Shown: positions 13,702-26,040, numbered from the stretch's first letter. The stretch: DNA of 64,000 nt from Apricaphanius iberus (GCA_028564705.1 JAPXFQ010002641.1:1-64000), one strand, 5' to 3'. Notes: a model not told the origin generated them from the letters alone. Made by a program: numbers and translations.

Positions 13702-15850
13702 AAAATCACAGCTACCATAGCTGGTGAAGTCGATTAGAAATTTTTGCGAAACCTAGACCTATCCAACTACATAATGGACAACAGCGTATTCATTTGGCCT
13801 TGTGTTTTTTATGTAAAATGTTTTACAGTTGGATCTAAAATACAAAGAATATTTAATAGGTACTAGTTTGTTCTAAGACTTCTCTGAATCTAGTGAGCAG
13901 TGACGGTATTGGAGCAGTCTAATGAGGCTTTAATAAATGCGTAGCAGATTGGGATCAGTAGCCCTGCCTTATGGCCTGTCTCTGTCTTCACTCTTTCATT
14001 CAGTAAATAAAAACCACAGTCAGTATTCCTAAGTCTCAATAGAGAAAATGTCCCATATGTTTACATAAAAATACAAACATTTACATAATCCGATAATGTT
14101 TTATAGTGTAGTACTTCATTAATGCATTCATGTTTTTACATTAAATAACATTAACCTAATTAACACTTGCACATGCACAAGCCCGAGTCCATAGTTCGTC
14201 CAGGCTTTGCCAGTTTAACTAATTCCAGACGAACACACAGATACACCCCGCACGCGCTGCCTAAATGAATTAACAAACACAAACATGATGCCTGCTAGTG
14301 GCTCATGAATATTTTAGCATAAATACTGACCAGACGTATTATTATTTATCAAATTATTGCCCACACGGGTACACACATTCACACAAACAACCCTCAAAAA
14401 AATTGGGTCAACAGCCTTGAATTGAAAGGACTTAAAGCTTATTATGTCTGATTAATAACACATCTGTTGTGCTATATGTGTGTGGAAGTGTGTGTATTTT
14501 AGCTTGGTTTATCTATGTGGCTGAAAGTATTAGTGTGTAAGTGTGTGTCCACTGCCTTGACTTCTTGACAGGCGATATGAACCATTACCACTTCAATGAC
14601 TTTTTAATAGGAACTCATTTCCATATATAATCTCAGTTTTGGGACGTGTGTATGTATGTGTGTCTAATGCCCCAAGCACTCTGCAGTTCCGGGGGTCTCT
14701 CAACCATACAGAAATGAGATCCCTCCTTGTAGCTCCCCTTAAATCTCTTTCCCCTCACACTCTCTGTAATCCAATCGTCCCACCAGCCTGCTGTCTCCTT
14801 CTCAGTCTCATTTCATGTGCTTTTAATGACGTATGGTACAAGTTCATTATCTTGATAGGCTTACATCGGGTCAGATCTTAAGAGAGTCCTTGCTTTATTC
14901 AGCCTACTATTCATAACAAGAAGCTATTTTTTTCTAGAACAGATTTACCTGAGCAGAGCAGCACACAGTTTTGTGAAGATATTGCTGGTTGTGCAGAGAA
15001 CTATTAACAATGGGTTTAAAATCAAATCTAATTTCAAAACCCAGCACTGTTTCCAATCAAAGTCAAGTCTGTTTTGCTAAGCCTTAACTGGTTTAGTGAT
15101 TATTGTTTGCCCTGGATATGAAGGTGACCCTTCAAAAGCCTGTAAACATGTTTGAGAGTTAAGAGAAGAAATACCTACTGGGCAAAGGAGGACTTAAGAA
15201 GTCCCTACCCCTGTTTTTATATGTATTTTTTTTTCTCTTTTGGCACAACGGCACTTTATGCACTTCTACCTGGACAGGAAGTAAGTTAGAGAGATAAGGG
15301 GACGGCAGGCAGTAAATAGGAGTGGGGCTGGGAATACACCCCGGGAGAGCTGTATGAATCTGCTTCACATGTTCCTTCTAGTGCTAAACTAAAGGGGTAT
15401 CTCGTAATTTTGTTTAGGAAATTTGGGCTGCATTTTTGTATATCTGGTTCAAAATCTTAAATAGCTGTCCAGTCCTCAGCAGGGTACTTCTATACTAAAC
15501 AGAGATGGTTTGAAACACAGTTTTAGATTTGGAGATATATAATTCTTTATTGTGAAACACAGGCAGATTTCTCAATCCCGTTTCAGCATAAAAACACCCT
15601 TAGATTGCACAAAAAAAACCCATAAAAACTGCAAAATTTCTTGAATAAAAAAAAAACAATTTTCCCCCCCAAGCTTAGTCTCTCATCCCAGCTAGTTTGT
15701 GTGAAACCACTATTGTGCATCATCTGGTTAGTTTGATGTAACATTACCTCAGTAGGACACACCCATTTATTTAATCTTTGGGGAACTGTATTCAGTTTAC
15801 TAGTGTATGTTGTATGTATAGTTTTATTTTCATATGCATTCCTTAAGCCT
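13702..15850. other. intronic sequence, nothing recognised
   Basis: Ordinary AT-rich intron with short GT-rich patches (about 14475-14550). No gene or repeat boundary can be supported. Confidence 0.5.
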
Positions 15851-15939
15851 GCCGCACACAAGAGCAATCTGCTGAGCTAACAGTCATGTCAGCTAACAGT
15901 CGAGGCCGTTTGCTCAGCCGATAGCTCGCTGTGTGTGGC
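15851..15939. repeat. imperfect hairpin with 27-nt arms and duplicated loop motif
   Basis: The left arm (15851-15877) and right arm (15912-15939) pair imperfectly; outer parts GCCGCACACA and TGTGTGTGGC, inner parts CTGCTGAGC and GCTCAGCCG. The loop contains AGCTAACAGTC twice. It is probably the end of a fish MITE whose other boundary is not visible. A microRNA-like precursor is possible but less likely. Confidence 0.5.
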
Positions 15940-17200
15940 TAATTTTTGGTGATTTTTCTGCCTCATGAGGCTATGAGGTGAATATCAGACAGGTTTGGTA
16001 TTTTGTGCCTCGCAAGTCGAGAAACTCGCCATGTGCAGTCTCTGTGAGCTGTCTGCTGAGCAAAAATATTCAAGCGACCAATAAGAATGCGGACTCCAAT
16101 GATTCCATGACGGCACATCTTTATAAGGAGGCCATTTGTGCTGGAAGTTGTATTTAGGCGGTGCTGCTCATTGTGCAATGCTTATATGGACCCGTCTCAG
16201 CCGTCTTGTATAAAAAATAATTCTCCATAGTCCTCCACTGTCTGATCTAGCATTTTATGTTCATCCCAAGTTACTGCCGCAGTATTTATCTGGACCGTTG
16301 GCCAAACACAACAGATCAATCCTAAAACCGCTACAATCTGCTGCTTCTTCCGTTTTTGTTTTATGTTCAACTGTACGGGATGTTCCTCCCTGGCAGGAGG
16401 AAGCACAGCTCTACAACAGCGCCACGACAGGCGGAGAGGTGAAATTGTAGCTCATAGCTCCAGACTTTCTGGTAATAAAAAGCCAGTGTGAATGTGAACC
16501 ACAACAGCTAAAAACAGCAACAATGTTGCAATTCTGGTCCCAAATTAAACCGAGTCTACCGGACTATTCAGCTGTCATTCTTTCACTAAGGTCATACTGC
16601 TACTTTATGTCCAAGCACAAACCTCTTTCGTGTCTATAGGATTTTCTGATGCTTGATTTGAATATAGATGATTAGAAGCAAAAATGCTTCTTTTCAGTCT
16701 TTCTTTAAAAAAATACTGTCCTCTATTATGACAGACAAGTAAGCTAAAAGAAATCCTAAATAAAGTGTCATTGGGAACATGTTGAAGCATAACCACCACC
16801 ATTTTTTAGACAGGAGGTTTTGAGGTTTTAGAATAACATTGACTGGCTTAAGGTCAAAACAACCTGTATATTACCTTTCATTTTTATGCATCATTTTTAT
16901 GCATAGTTGTTTTACATTTAAAATAAAAAAATTAACATCTGGAGACTGTCTCATCAAGCATCAAGCTGTCCTTTGTTAATACAACCTCGTTGTCATCTCA
17001 GACTTTCCTGCTTCTTAGTTTGGAGTGCATCTTAAATACATTTTAATGAATAGCCTAAATGACATAATTATGTGTGTCAGTATATTTATCTTCATCTTGG
17101 ATACAACTGATGTTGTTTCAGAGCATTCATAGCTTAATCCCAAATTGTAAGGAAAATGTTTTTTTTTCTATGAAGAACAAAATAGGGGCAGAAACATAGA
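15940..17200. other. intronic sequence, possible MITE body then unique DNA
   Basis: Sequence to about 16560 may belong to the repeat whose hairpin precedes it, but no partner terminus was found. The rest is unremarkable intron. Confidence 0.35.
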
Positions 17201-17768
17201 CTATTAGATGGACGAAGACTCAGTGATATCACTCGTAGGTTTCTGTCGCGTTGGATTGAAGCCAGCTGGGCGGTTCCTACCGCCACCATCTTGGCCGCAT
17301 CATTTGTCTTGTCCAAGGTGCAATCTCCACTGACCAAAATCTCTGGCCCAAGAAGAGTCACAAAACTTGCTGTTTCTGCCCTCATCCTGTAGGGCCTTCT
17401 ACCCAGACTTTATTCCTTTTCTTTACAAAATTATTGAATCTGCCTAGAAGGCAGAGGGGTAGCAGAGCTGCTCCTCCGTTTTCTGACTAAACGCTCCCGC
17501 TAGCCTCCATTAGCTTTATTTAGCTGCGGGTTAGCTCAGTTAGCTCGTAGCTACATTGGCTGAGAGTGTCAATCACCTGCCACAACCCTCACAACTCCAC
17601 TCTTAGCTTCACCTAATTGTCCATTTTTGTATTTTCCCGATGTGATCAGGCGCGTGACTTGGCCAAGATGGCAGTGGTGGGAACCAACCAGTTGGCTTCA
17701 ATTTAGCTTTTCAGAAACCTACAGATGACGTCACCACTGCTTTGTCTATCTTTATATACGGTCAATAG
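17201..17768. mobile_element. long-terminal-inverted-repeat MITE, about 568 bp
   Basis: The two ends are inverted copies of roughly 100 nt with moderate divergence. The left arm contains, in order, ctattagatggacgaag, gtaggtttctg, ttgaagcc and ccatcttggcc. The complement of the right arm contains ctattgaccgtatataaag, gtaggtttctg, ttgaagcc and ccatcttggcc. The centre has no open frame of note. The family is recognisable as a fish MITE, but the superfamily is not assigned. Confidence 0.7.
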
Positions 17769-20300
17769 TTTTCCATGCACATTATTATCATACATAACTT
17801 CAGCGGATAATCAGCCAGCGGATTTTGAATTTAAAGTTGAATTTTCGTAATCATTTGTATCTTCTAGTGTGTATACAATGTTGATATTTAGTGCTCTAGA
17901 GCAAGGTTTTGGGGTTTCCTTGTAGCAATAAATCGTTTTTAGAGGCTTCAAATTAAGCTTCCTTTATGACAACCAACATTCATGACATATGGACAGAAAA
18001 TGACTGTCCATCTGGACAGAACCTACTACACTTTCCAATTACTTTTGATGAATTTATAGAATGTGTGTGACCCACTTGTACAATTACACAAAACCGGAAG
18101 ATGTATGTACACACTCCCACACACACACACACACACACCAATGTATCTCGACAACCTAACGTGCAGTCTTACACAAAAGGTCACTCCTGCGGTTCAGAAC
18201 TATGTGTGAAAGTAGGCTAAAGATGCTGTGTTGATATTTAAAGGATTGTGTGGGCTGCTGACATGTAAAGTCACACATGAATAAACACATGCATCAGGAA
18301 CAAGGACATGTCTGTGTGCATTCACGTAAACTTATCTTTAGTAAACTTGCCTTTGAGAAGACGATTGCATGTAAAAGTGTGTTAGGTTTATCCATGATTA
18401 TGATGCTACCTGCCAAGACACCCACACACCATGTCAACAGTCACAGTCGTTGCTCTAAATTAGGGTGGTTAATTACTGCAATTAAACTATTGTGTGTGTC
18501 TGTGTGTTGGTGTATAAATTGTAGTGCTAAGATGAATTTTAGTCAGTGTCATTTCAGTTTGGAGCTGTGTGCATGACAGATGATGTTTCTATTAGTAATG
18601 CTTAAGAATGAATTAAAGTAGTTTTGTATCCTAAATTTTCTTGTATGTTCCATTAACTGTATCAGATTCAGAGGTATTTTTTAAGTTGGAATTAATCAAC
18701 AATTTAAACATCTAAAATTATAATTTTACTGTGCTTATATATTTTTTTATATATTTTGAATATTTATGCACTGATACATTTACCTTCATATCAACATTTG
18801 AAGTAAAAATAATAATATTGCTCTCTTTTAGTATCTTTAATTCCTGTTTTTTATCCAGTGTGACTAAGCTTAGTTTTGTCTCTTCAGAGTTTGCCTGATT
18901 TCATATACTAAGTGTGCTGCTGACATCATCCCACATTTTCTTTCCCTCAGTGCTAAGTGAGCAGATTTACTCTGGAATGAGATGGCCAGTGGGAAGCTGT
19001 TGAGGTTAGGGAAACACTAATGTGATTGAAGGTCAGACAGCCCTTCCAGTCATTGGCACTGTACAGAAGTGTTGCTTGCTTGTAACTGAGGTGTTTGTAA
19101 TTCATGTGATGAAGAAGTGAATAATTTCTTGAAAGGTCTTGGTTTAAATGACTGTGGCATTTATGTTTATGCATCTTTAGGACAGAATTGCTAGACTAAG
19201 GGACATTGACGTTAAGCAAATTAACATAATCTAATTAATGTAGTTGTCTTTAGATTGCATTTAATAGAAGTTTACGCTGAAATATGTCTTGGTCATTTGT
19301 TTAAGAAGTACTTCAGATGTGTTTATAAAAAAATTTAATAACCATGATTAAAGTGGGTAAGTAAGTATAGTGCTTTTTACACTTTCATTTACTTCAAGAT
19401 TCACATGTGTTTTATTAGGATAAAACTTTAGACTGTAAAGTAAGATTGACATATATGAGTTTTTTGTTTTCTTGCTTGTTGTAAAGTTAAATAAGTTTTT
19501 AACCTATAACAATCAAATGAAACAAACTGGTGTCATTTATATTAATGTTCTGTTGAAAAAAATCATGAAATTGCTTAAATGGAGGGGTGGGTGTTTACAG
19601 CCTAGCAATGTTCGCAATGTTTTTGTTTTCACTTATGTCATTGGAAATAGGGACTTTAAAATAACTTAGTGATATATTTTGAATTTGTATATGAATTTGT
19701 ATATTATAATTTTGCATTATTGCCTGTGTGACCCATGGCACAGACACATAATGCTAGAAAGATTAAGATAAAAAAATGTTAAACATGAGCATATATGATG
19801 GGGATGAAATACAATTTACTCCATTTTCTTTGTATTTTCACAATATGCAAATTATATATGAGCTTGTACAAAAATCTACTGGGTGGCATTTATTCCAAAT
19901 ATTAACATTATCCTAACAATGTTAATAAAGTGGAAACATTTTTTATTGACTGTCTACTTAATTTAAGTTTCATATGTGGACATGCTTATGTGCATGCTGT
20001 GCTTTTTCAGTAGACAGCAGAACTGATTTTGAAAAGCTAAGGTTTTCTTCTGAAGTATGCTGATAATTAGGACGTGTTTTTACAAACTCACGGTCATGTG
20101 CTCAATGTTGAGCTGTGCCAGATTTTCAAATAATTTGCTTATTGCCTTGTTAATCACAGTATATTTTGGATGTATCTTATTTCAGATACAGTATAAATAA
20201 TTTACTTCAATTACTTTTCTATCTCAACTCACAGGTACAACCTGCCTAACTCTGTAAAACCACTTAATTAAAAAGTTAACATTTCCTTGAAATTCTTATT
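17769..20300. other. AT-rich intron with a short CA repeat
   Basis: A (CA)n tract lies at about 18119-18138. Otherwise the sequence is AT-rich, with no repeat or coding segment that can be supported. Confidence 0.5.
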
Positions 20301-20304
20301 CTTA

Positions 20305-20645
20305 TATTCAACTTTATTGTCATTTAGCAAAGTACAGGTACATAGCCAATGAAATGCAGTTGACATCCAACCAGAAGTGCAAAGAAGCATTAAGTACCAA
20401 GTGCAGGTAGAGTATGGCAGTGTAGACAATATATAAATAGTGTACAGTGTATGGTTGGGTAATACTGGTTATCCAAATGACATGTCTACAGAGATTGAGT
20501 GGAGTATATACAGTATGCTGAGTAAAAATATGTATACAAGTAATCTATATATGTACAGTATATTGCACAGGTTTATAGGCAGGAATGGAATATATAAAAA
20601 ACAAGTAACAATAATATGTGTATATACAGTAATGAAATTGTGTAT
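20305..20645. repeat. teleost dispersed repeat ('actttattgtcatt' type)
   Basis: Begins 'ttcaactttattgtcattt' and continues with 'aatgaaatgcagttgacatc' and 'accagaagtgcaa', wording I associate with an abundant fish interspersed repeat. The remainder is diverged. It abuts the Tc1-like remnant to its right. The class is not assigned. Confidence 0.45.
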
Positions 20646-20649
20646 TAAA

Positions 20650-21605
20650 AATTTGCACCGACCGAGCTATGGTTCTTCTTGGGAATGTTGCTACAAGTTT
20701 TTTTCACATCTGGATTTGGGGATCCTCTGCCATTCTTCCATGCAGAATCTCTCCAGTTCTGTCAGGGTGGATGGTGGAATTAAAATCAGAAAATTTAGTC
20801 TTGGTCTCATCAGTTAAGAGAATCTTATGTCTTATAGTCTGGGTGTCCTTCATGTTTTTTGGCAAACACTATGCAGACTTCCATATGTCTTGCACTGAGG
20901 AAAGGCTTCTGTCAAACCTCTCTGCCACAAAGCCCTGACTGATGGAGGGCTGCCATGATAGTTGACTTGGTTAAACTTTCTCCCATCTCCCTACTGCATC
21001 TCTGGAGCTCAGCCACAGTGATCCGTTGGTTCTTCTTCAACTCTCTCACCAAGGCTCTTCTCCCTCGATGGCTGAGTTTGGCTGGACAGCCAGGTCTAGG
21101 AAGAGTTTGTGTTCTGTTTGAGAATTATGGAGGCCACTGTGTTCCTAGGAACCATGAGTGCTGCAGAAATTCTTTGGTTACCTTGGCCAGATATTTGCCT
21201 TGTCACAATTCTGTCTCTGAGCTCCTTTTGCAGTTCCTTTGACTTTATGATTCTTGTTTGCTCTGACATGCGCTCTGAGCTATAAGATGTTTTATAGACA
21301 GGTATGCGCCTTTTCTTAACAAGTACAATCAGTTTAAACACAGCTGGACTCTAATGAAGGAGCAGAACCATTTCAAGGAAGATCAGAAGAAATACATTAT
21401 GTGAGTTAAATGTGTCATTGCAAAGGGTCTGACTACTTATGACCATGCGATATTTCAGTTTTTCTTTTTCAATACATTTTTTGGTTAAGATGGGTTGCTG
21501 AGTGTGTATTAATGAGAAATAGGACTTTTTTGATTTTAACAAATGGCTCCAATGAAACAAAGAGTGAAACATTTGAAGTGGGCTGAATTCTTTCTGTACT
21601 CACAC
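20650..21605 (-). mobile_element. Tc1/mariner-type transposon remnant
   Basis: This is the body around the transposase remnant. On the + strand its right end includes 'gcaaagggtctgactacttatgacc' in diverged form (within 21420-21450), 'gatgggttgctgagtgt' and 'tttctgtactcac' near 21600. These are the non-coding flank and terminus of a widespread fish Tc1-like family. The opposite terminus near 20650 is poorly preserved. Confidence 0.75.
20655..21269 (-). pseudogene. Tc1-like transposase remnant, internally deleted
   Basis: Read on the minus strand from an ATG at 21269, the protein begins with a Tc1-type helix-turn-helix region (motifs KELRDRIV, RISAALMVPRNTVASI). After a frameshift it continues as PAKLSHRGRRALVRE, then ITVAELQRC and ALHQSGL. 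Stop codons follow. The text then jumps from the start of the catalytic region to the extreme C-terminus, where WRDSAWKNGR and similar frame-shifted residues correspond to the family's 'EEW..IP..RC..L' segment. The DDE catalytic core is missing. A full-length Tc1 transposase is about 340 residues; about half is left here. The gene is dead. Confidence 0.85.
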
Positions 21606-22109
21606 AGAAAGCCTGAAACTATTTGGCAGAAAACTAGAGTGATGATTGTTTGATATGTATAATGCATGATCAGGCTAACTCTTGTGTTGTTCTTGGACAA
21701 AGCCAAAAGGAAGTTCGTCATAGGACAACTGTTTCCTTTCTCAGATGTTTCTTCATTTATTTACATCATATCTATCCTGGAAAGTTAAATCATTTTCTGG
21801 GCTCTTACTGGGCTTGTATTTCTTTGATTCTTTGTCTAAAAAACAAACAAAACACTCTACAGGAGCATTTAATTAATATTGCTTTGGCATTGTGTTTTTT
21901 TTAAAATTTATTGATCTTGATTTGTTGTTGAGGCTCACATCATGATATCAGAAACAGAAAATCACATTTAAACCTGGTTTTCCTGTCTAGTTCTGTCTAG
22001 AACACTTTATGCGATTATATGAGAAGGTCCAAGTTTAAAAAAGTTACCTACTACCTATAGTTTGAAGTTTATCTTTCTGGTTTGTTGAAATATTATGGCT
22101 AAATAATCG
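21606..22109. other. intronic sequence between two Tc1-like remnants
   Basis: No feature can be supported; AT-rich text. Confidence 0.45.
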
Positions 22110-22500
22110 CCAAAAGAAACACATCTGGCCGATCTAAAGAAATTCATGATTGACTGAGAAACCAAGGCTTTGGGACTCCAGAAAACCATAGTAAAAGCCA
22201 TTATCCACAACAGGATAAAATATGAAGTTGTGTGGAATTTTCCCATAAGAGCTCATTGATGTTTCTGCCAGGAGGTCACAAAAGAACCAGAACAGTTTCT
22301 AAAGCTCTGGAGACCTAGCTTTCCTTAGTAAAGGTCAGTGTTCTTGATTTAATAATAGGAAACAGGCTGGGCAAAACAAACAAACAAATTTGGCTGATTG
22401 TAAGATTGGTGTTATGATCTCAAACATTTTAGTGGGACAAAAAAGCAAAAACAGGAGAACGTATTAAAGGAAGCAAATACTTTTCACAGTGGCTATATTT
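22110..22500 (+). mobile_element. Tc1-like transposon remnant, 5' transposase part then terminus
   Basis: The + strand carries a decayed version of a Tc1 transposase N-terminus: 'ggctttgggactccag', 'gccattatccacaa', 'ggaggtcacaaaag' and 'gtaaaggtcagtgttc' occur in the family order. It then jumps to the terminal text 'gcaaatacttttcac' near 22475. Most of the gene is deleted and many stops are present. The fragment at 59435-59730 matches another part of the same family in the opposite orientation. Confidence 0.7.
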
Positions 22501-22649
22501 TGGTCAACTGTATACTGTTGGAATCGGTACTGCTTCCTCTATTAAAGGGTCTGCAACCCTTTGCTTGTTATTTTCTTTTGTTTAAAATTGGTTGCAAAGA
22601 CTGTCAGTAAAAATGGACATAAACATTGTCTGGAAAATCCTTTCTTCCC

Positions 22650-23110
22650 TAATTATATTTAATTATTAGTAATATAAATCTTACTAAATAATAGTTAGGT
22701 AATCTTGGGGACATCATTTCAGCCCCACACCACTTGCTCCCAGAGGAAGCAGATGTGCAGTTTGTATCAAACCAGATGGAGAGAGGAGAGTAAGCAGCCA
22801 TTTCCCGATGGCTAACTTCCCTACATTCCTGGCCAACGATAACACCATTGGCACACCTAATGACAAGGAGCAGCGCGAGGCAATTCAAAGGCCGCATTAT
22901 TTGTCAGGTTATTGGGTTTATCTGGAGATCTACACACGTCTATGGCCTTGAGTAAACATGAGATTTTCCAAAGCATCTCTGTTCTCAAAACATAATTAAC
23001 AAGGATGCCACAGTTGGTATGTGTAAAGCAGACAACACACAAGCTGAGTACTTCAGCAGTATTGTGCTACTGGAATTTCAGGAATGTTGTTTTGGGAGGA
23101 ATACATTCAC
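22650..23110. promoter_or_regulatory. candidate conserved noncoding element, block A
   Basis: A repeat-poor tract of balanced composition in a surrounding AT-rich, transposon-laden intron. It contains AT-rich homeodomain-like cores near 22655-22690 and no sustained open frame. Its candidacy rests on texture plus the known presence of conserved noncoding elements in vertebrate cdkal1 introns. Conservation was not tested. Confidence 0.3.
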
Positions 23111-23454
23111 TTTCAGACCAATTAAATGCATCTGACCCTGTATTAAACAACCTCTCTGGCATAGCTCCTCTGGGGCAGACGTGTTACGTTAAAGAAGACT
23201 GCTGATGGTCTAGATGTAGGAAAAAGAAAAAGCTCAATCTCAGGATGCAGATGATGCAGCGAAGGGCCTTGACATGACTTTGAGACTGGCGTAATTTATC
23301 CCACACAAGTTGACAGTAGGTGCCTGGAGAACTCCACACAGCACTCTCCTTTAGGTCTGAAATATTGTAAACATCACAAATTATAGATAAATCATCTTGC
23401 AGCAAACCAGCACTTCAGTAATGTATTTTTAACATATTCTTTTTAATTATGAAT

Positions 23455-23600
23455 ACTGACGGCGGGTAATGATGTGTCCCTGTGTGGAGCTTGACCTCGA
23501 GCTTTTCAGCAGCCCTCAGAAGAAAGATTGCTCTCGCATCTGAGATGTTCTTTAAACAGTGCTGGTGTTCCCAGAAAGTTGTGCTAAAATAAAATCTGAA
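23455..23600. promoter_or_regulatory. candidate conserved noncoding element, block B
   Basis: Starts near 'gggtaatgatgtgtccctg' and runs through 'gagatgttctttaaacagtg'. Mixed-composition, non-repetitive text without coding potential, next to block A. Inference only. Confidence 0.25.
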
Positions 23601-24109
23601 AAGATAAAAAGAATTAATGAACTCCAATGTTACAGAATCCCACACAAAAGGCACAATTTTGTGTGTGTGTTTGGATGATACGATCTATGAATGTGAGATT
23701 GGTTGCTTGTTTTGATGTTTTCAGACATGGTTGGCTTCGGAAATCTTCATTGCATTTTAATGTTCATGTGATGATGATATCTCCAAACCTTTTAAATCAG
23801 CTTCTGACAATTACACTTCCATCAATTTTAATTCATCCCTCCCATGAATATCTATCTAGCTCCTACTTTCTATCATCTGTATCTCTCTGTTAGACGTAAC
23901 CGCCACACAGACAAACACCACTGTCCAATTAGCCAAGCATAATTTTTGCTATCTAAATGACCACATGCATCTTTCTGTCTTTCCCCACACAGTTAATGAT
24001 AATGATGGTTGCAAACATTTTTATGCCAGTGTGCGTGCAATTTGCCTTGTGCCTCTGTAAGTACAAATCTATTTTTGTGTGCCTGCCTGAGATAATATGT
24101 CTTAACACA

Positions 24110-24380
24110 TAGCTTAAGCAGACACTCGACCATTTCCAAAACTACAGCCCAGTGACAGATCATTAGACAGTAGCACTGAGCGTGGCTCTAATTTACTATG
24201 AAGCCGGTAGATCATCCCCTCTCGCTGCATCTGACCTTCCCATTCCTGCAGTAATTGTTTAGAGGATGGTTATTTTTAATGCATGTCACCGACTGTCATG
24301 AATAGGGTTCTACTAAAGCCTTGGAGCATTTAGGCACTCACAGCAAAGGGCTTAGTGAGGTAAAGGATTAAAAGCATTGA
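24110..24380. promoter_or_regulatory. candidate conserved noncoding element, block C
   Basis: Non-repetitive, GC-balanced stretch containing 'gcagtaattgtttagagg' and 'gacagatcattagacag'. It stands out from the AT-rich sequence to its right. No open frame. Candidate enhancer by texture only. Confidence 0.28.
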
Positions 24381-25870
24381 GAGGAGAAATGTTGACTGGT
24401 TGGCGAGCGGAGGGTGTAGGCTGTATTTGTGAAATATGTGGGTTAAACAAATTTGCCTCTATAGATAAAGTTAACCCAGAGAAAATTAGGAAATCTAATT
24501 TGTTTAGACATAACTTTACTTTTTTGATTAATCTTCTCTGCTTTTGTACCAAAATTCAAGTTCTACTAATGGTCTACATTAGACACAGGCTGATGACTAT
24601 CATGAAGGTAAAATCTTTAAAATTGTCTATTATACCTTTATTGTCTTTTTAATGAGATGCCAGAATTGGTTGCACTGGCCAGAATTATCTCTAGCTTTAT
24701 AATGGATACATTTACATCCTGTCAACCTTTCGTCACCTGCTGCTGTGTGCACTGCCCGTCAGAAGACTGTTTCTTCACTTTCTACAGAAAGATACATTTT
24801 GCAGTTTTAGAAAGGTTTGTCAAATTCATTATATTTGTTAGTCTTTAAAGAGCAGAAGAGCTTAAAGAATACAATATTTGGCGCAGAAGGCTTTTGAAAA
24901 CTTCTTAAACGGTCTACATTAAAACAAAAAGACGCAATGAATAAAGCAGTAGAGAATATAAATAGAATAATCAAAAAGTTATCTTTCAGCAATAGGAGTA
25001 ATAGGAGTAATTGTTCCCTTTCTGTTTTAGTTATTGAAACACAAAAAGATGTTTCATTTATTAGATCATTTTATACATTGTGTGAAAATCAGGTTTCAAT
25101 GGACAGTTGCAAGGTTCAAAGCATAATCCAAATGTTGAGTTGCTTCCTCACTGAGCAAAATGCGACTAATGCTTTAACAAAATGATGGCACAAAATTTAT
25201 GAGTTACATTATCAGAGGCATTATGAGTAATTTAAGAGCAATTATTTTATACTGTACCTGTATATTTGGAACCAAACCAGGCCTGGTAACACGATATATT
25301 TGAACATTTTGAGACATACAATTAAAACAGATTGAGATATCATTCGATAAGATTTATCATAAACTCCTTTTTCCTTAATTCATATTCTTTAAATTGTGAA
25401 TTTCATACACTATTAGCTTTATTTATTATTTTATTAGTTCCTTTATATTTCAATGGCTTCTACCTCTTCATACTGTTAACATGTCTGATATAAGCTCGTG
25501 CTATTTGTTTGGATAAAAACAGACAACTTTTGATTAAAAATTCCCCTTGGCTTCAGCCTACGGGTTTAATATTCATTACCTACAATAGGTGAAGTTATTT
25601 TAAATTCAGCTAATGAGGTGCGAGATTCCCTTAAGTGTAAACGCATCTCGAATCAAAGTAGAGAAAGCCCATATGGGAGCTTTTATCTAATTCAACATTT
25701 TGTTGTTTTATTATTTTACAATCATTCCCTGTAGATGATCCTAAACTTATTATTAGTTGTGAGAAATTTCTTATATCCTCAGTTTAGTATTGACAACAAA
25801 AGCTTTAAAAATCAGAGCTTTTTAATCAGTGTCCGATTTAGTGTGATTTCTTTCCATCTATCTTTTCCAG
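24381..25870. other. intronic sequence up to the exon acceptor
   Basis: AT-rich. A short balanced tract at about 25610-25700 may also be regulatory. The region ends in the pyrimidine-rich acceptor of the exon. The open frame that appears to start at 25735 is intron read-through into the exon. Confidence 0.5.
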
Positions 25871-26037
25871 AGGGAGTTTGTGAGATCTGGTTGACAAGTG
25901 AAGACACTGGTGCCTATGGCAGAGACATAGGGACAGACCTGCCTACATTACTGTGGCGGTTGGTGCAGGAGATTCCTGAAGGAGCCATGCTGAGGCTGGG
26001 TATGACCAACCCTCCTTATATCCTGGAACACCTGGAG
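25871..26037 (+). CDS. cdkal1: cdkal1 internal coding exon (radical-SAM barrel, first of two in window)
   Basis: CDKAL1 is the radical-SAM methylthiotransferase that converts t6A to ms2t6A at position 37 of cytosolic tRNA-Lys(UUU). In mammals it is a tail-anchored ER protein, and variation at its locus is linked to type 2 diabetes. The exon is 167 nt. It starts with two bases completing a codon (phase 1 intron upstream; the expected residue is Glu) and then has 55 full codons without a stop, ending at a codon boundary. Recognisable family motifs are [15 protein letters not shown] and, near the end, [16 protein letters not shown]; these are barrel strands of the MiaB/RimO/CDKAL1 family. By my recollection of the human protein this is about residues 249-303 of about 580. 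The CxxxCxxC cluster-binding exon must lie upstream, outside the window. Splice signals are a pyrimidine-rich tract ending ttttccag before 25871 and gtacga after 26037. Identity is near certain; exact exon numbering is not claimed. Confidence 0.97.
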
Positions 26038-26040
26038 GTA

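Larger units (their letters stand above)
1..25870 (+). other. cdkal1: cdkal1 upstream intron, partial
   Basis: Everything left of the exon at 25871 is read as the 3' part of one cdkal1 intron, because no segment encodes the preceding family region (the CxxxCxxC cysteine motif and the following helix). The intron therefore exceeds 25.8 kb. Very long introns are normal for this gene in vertebrates. It is inferred to be one intron; an unseen small non-coding or alternative exon cannot be excluded. Confidence 0.75.

Noticed and set aside
25735..25870. Open frame upstream of and continuous with the first exon, starting with ATG at 25735
   Set aside because: It is intron read-through: the acceptor at 25869-25870 and the family alignment show the exon starts at 25871, and the upstream residues resemble nothing in the protein family.
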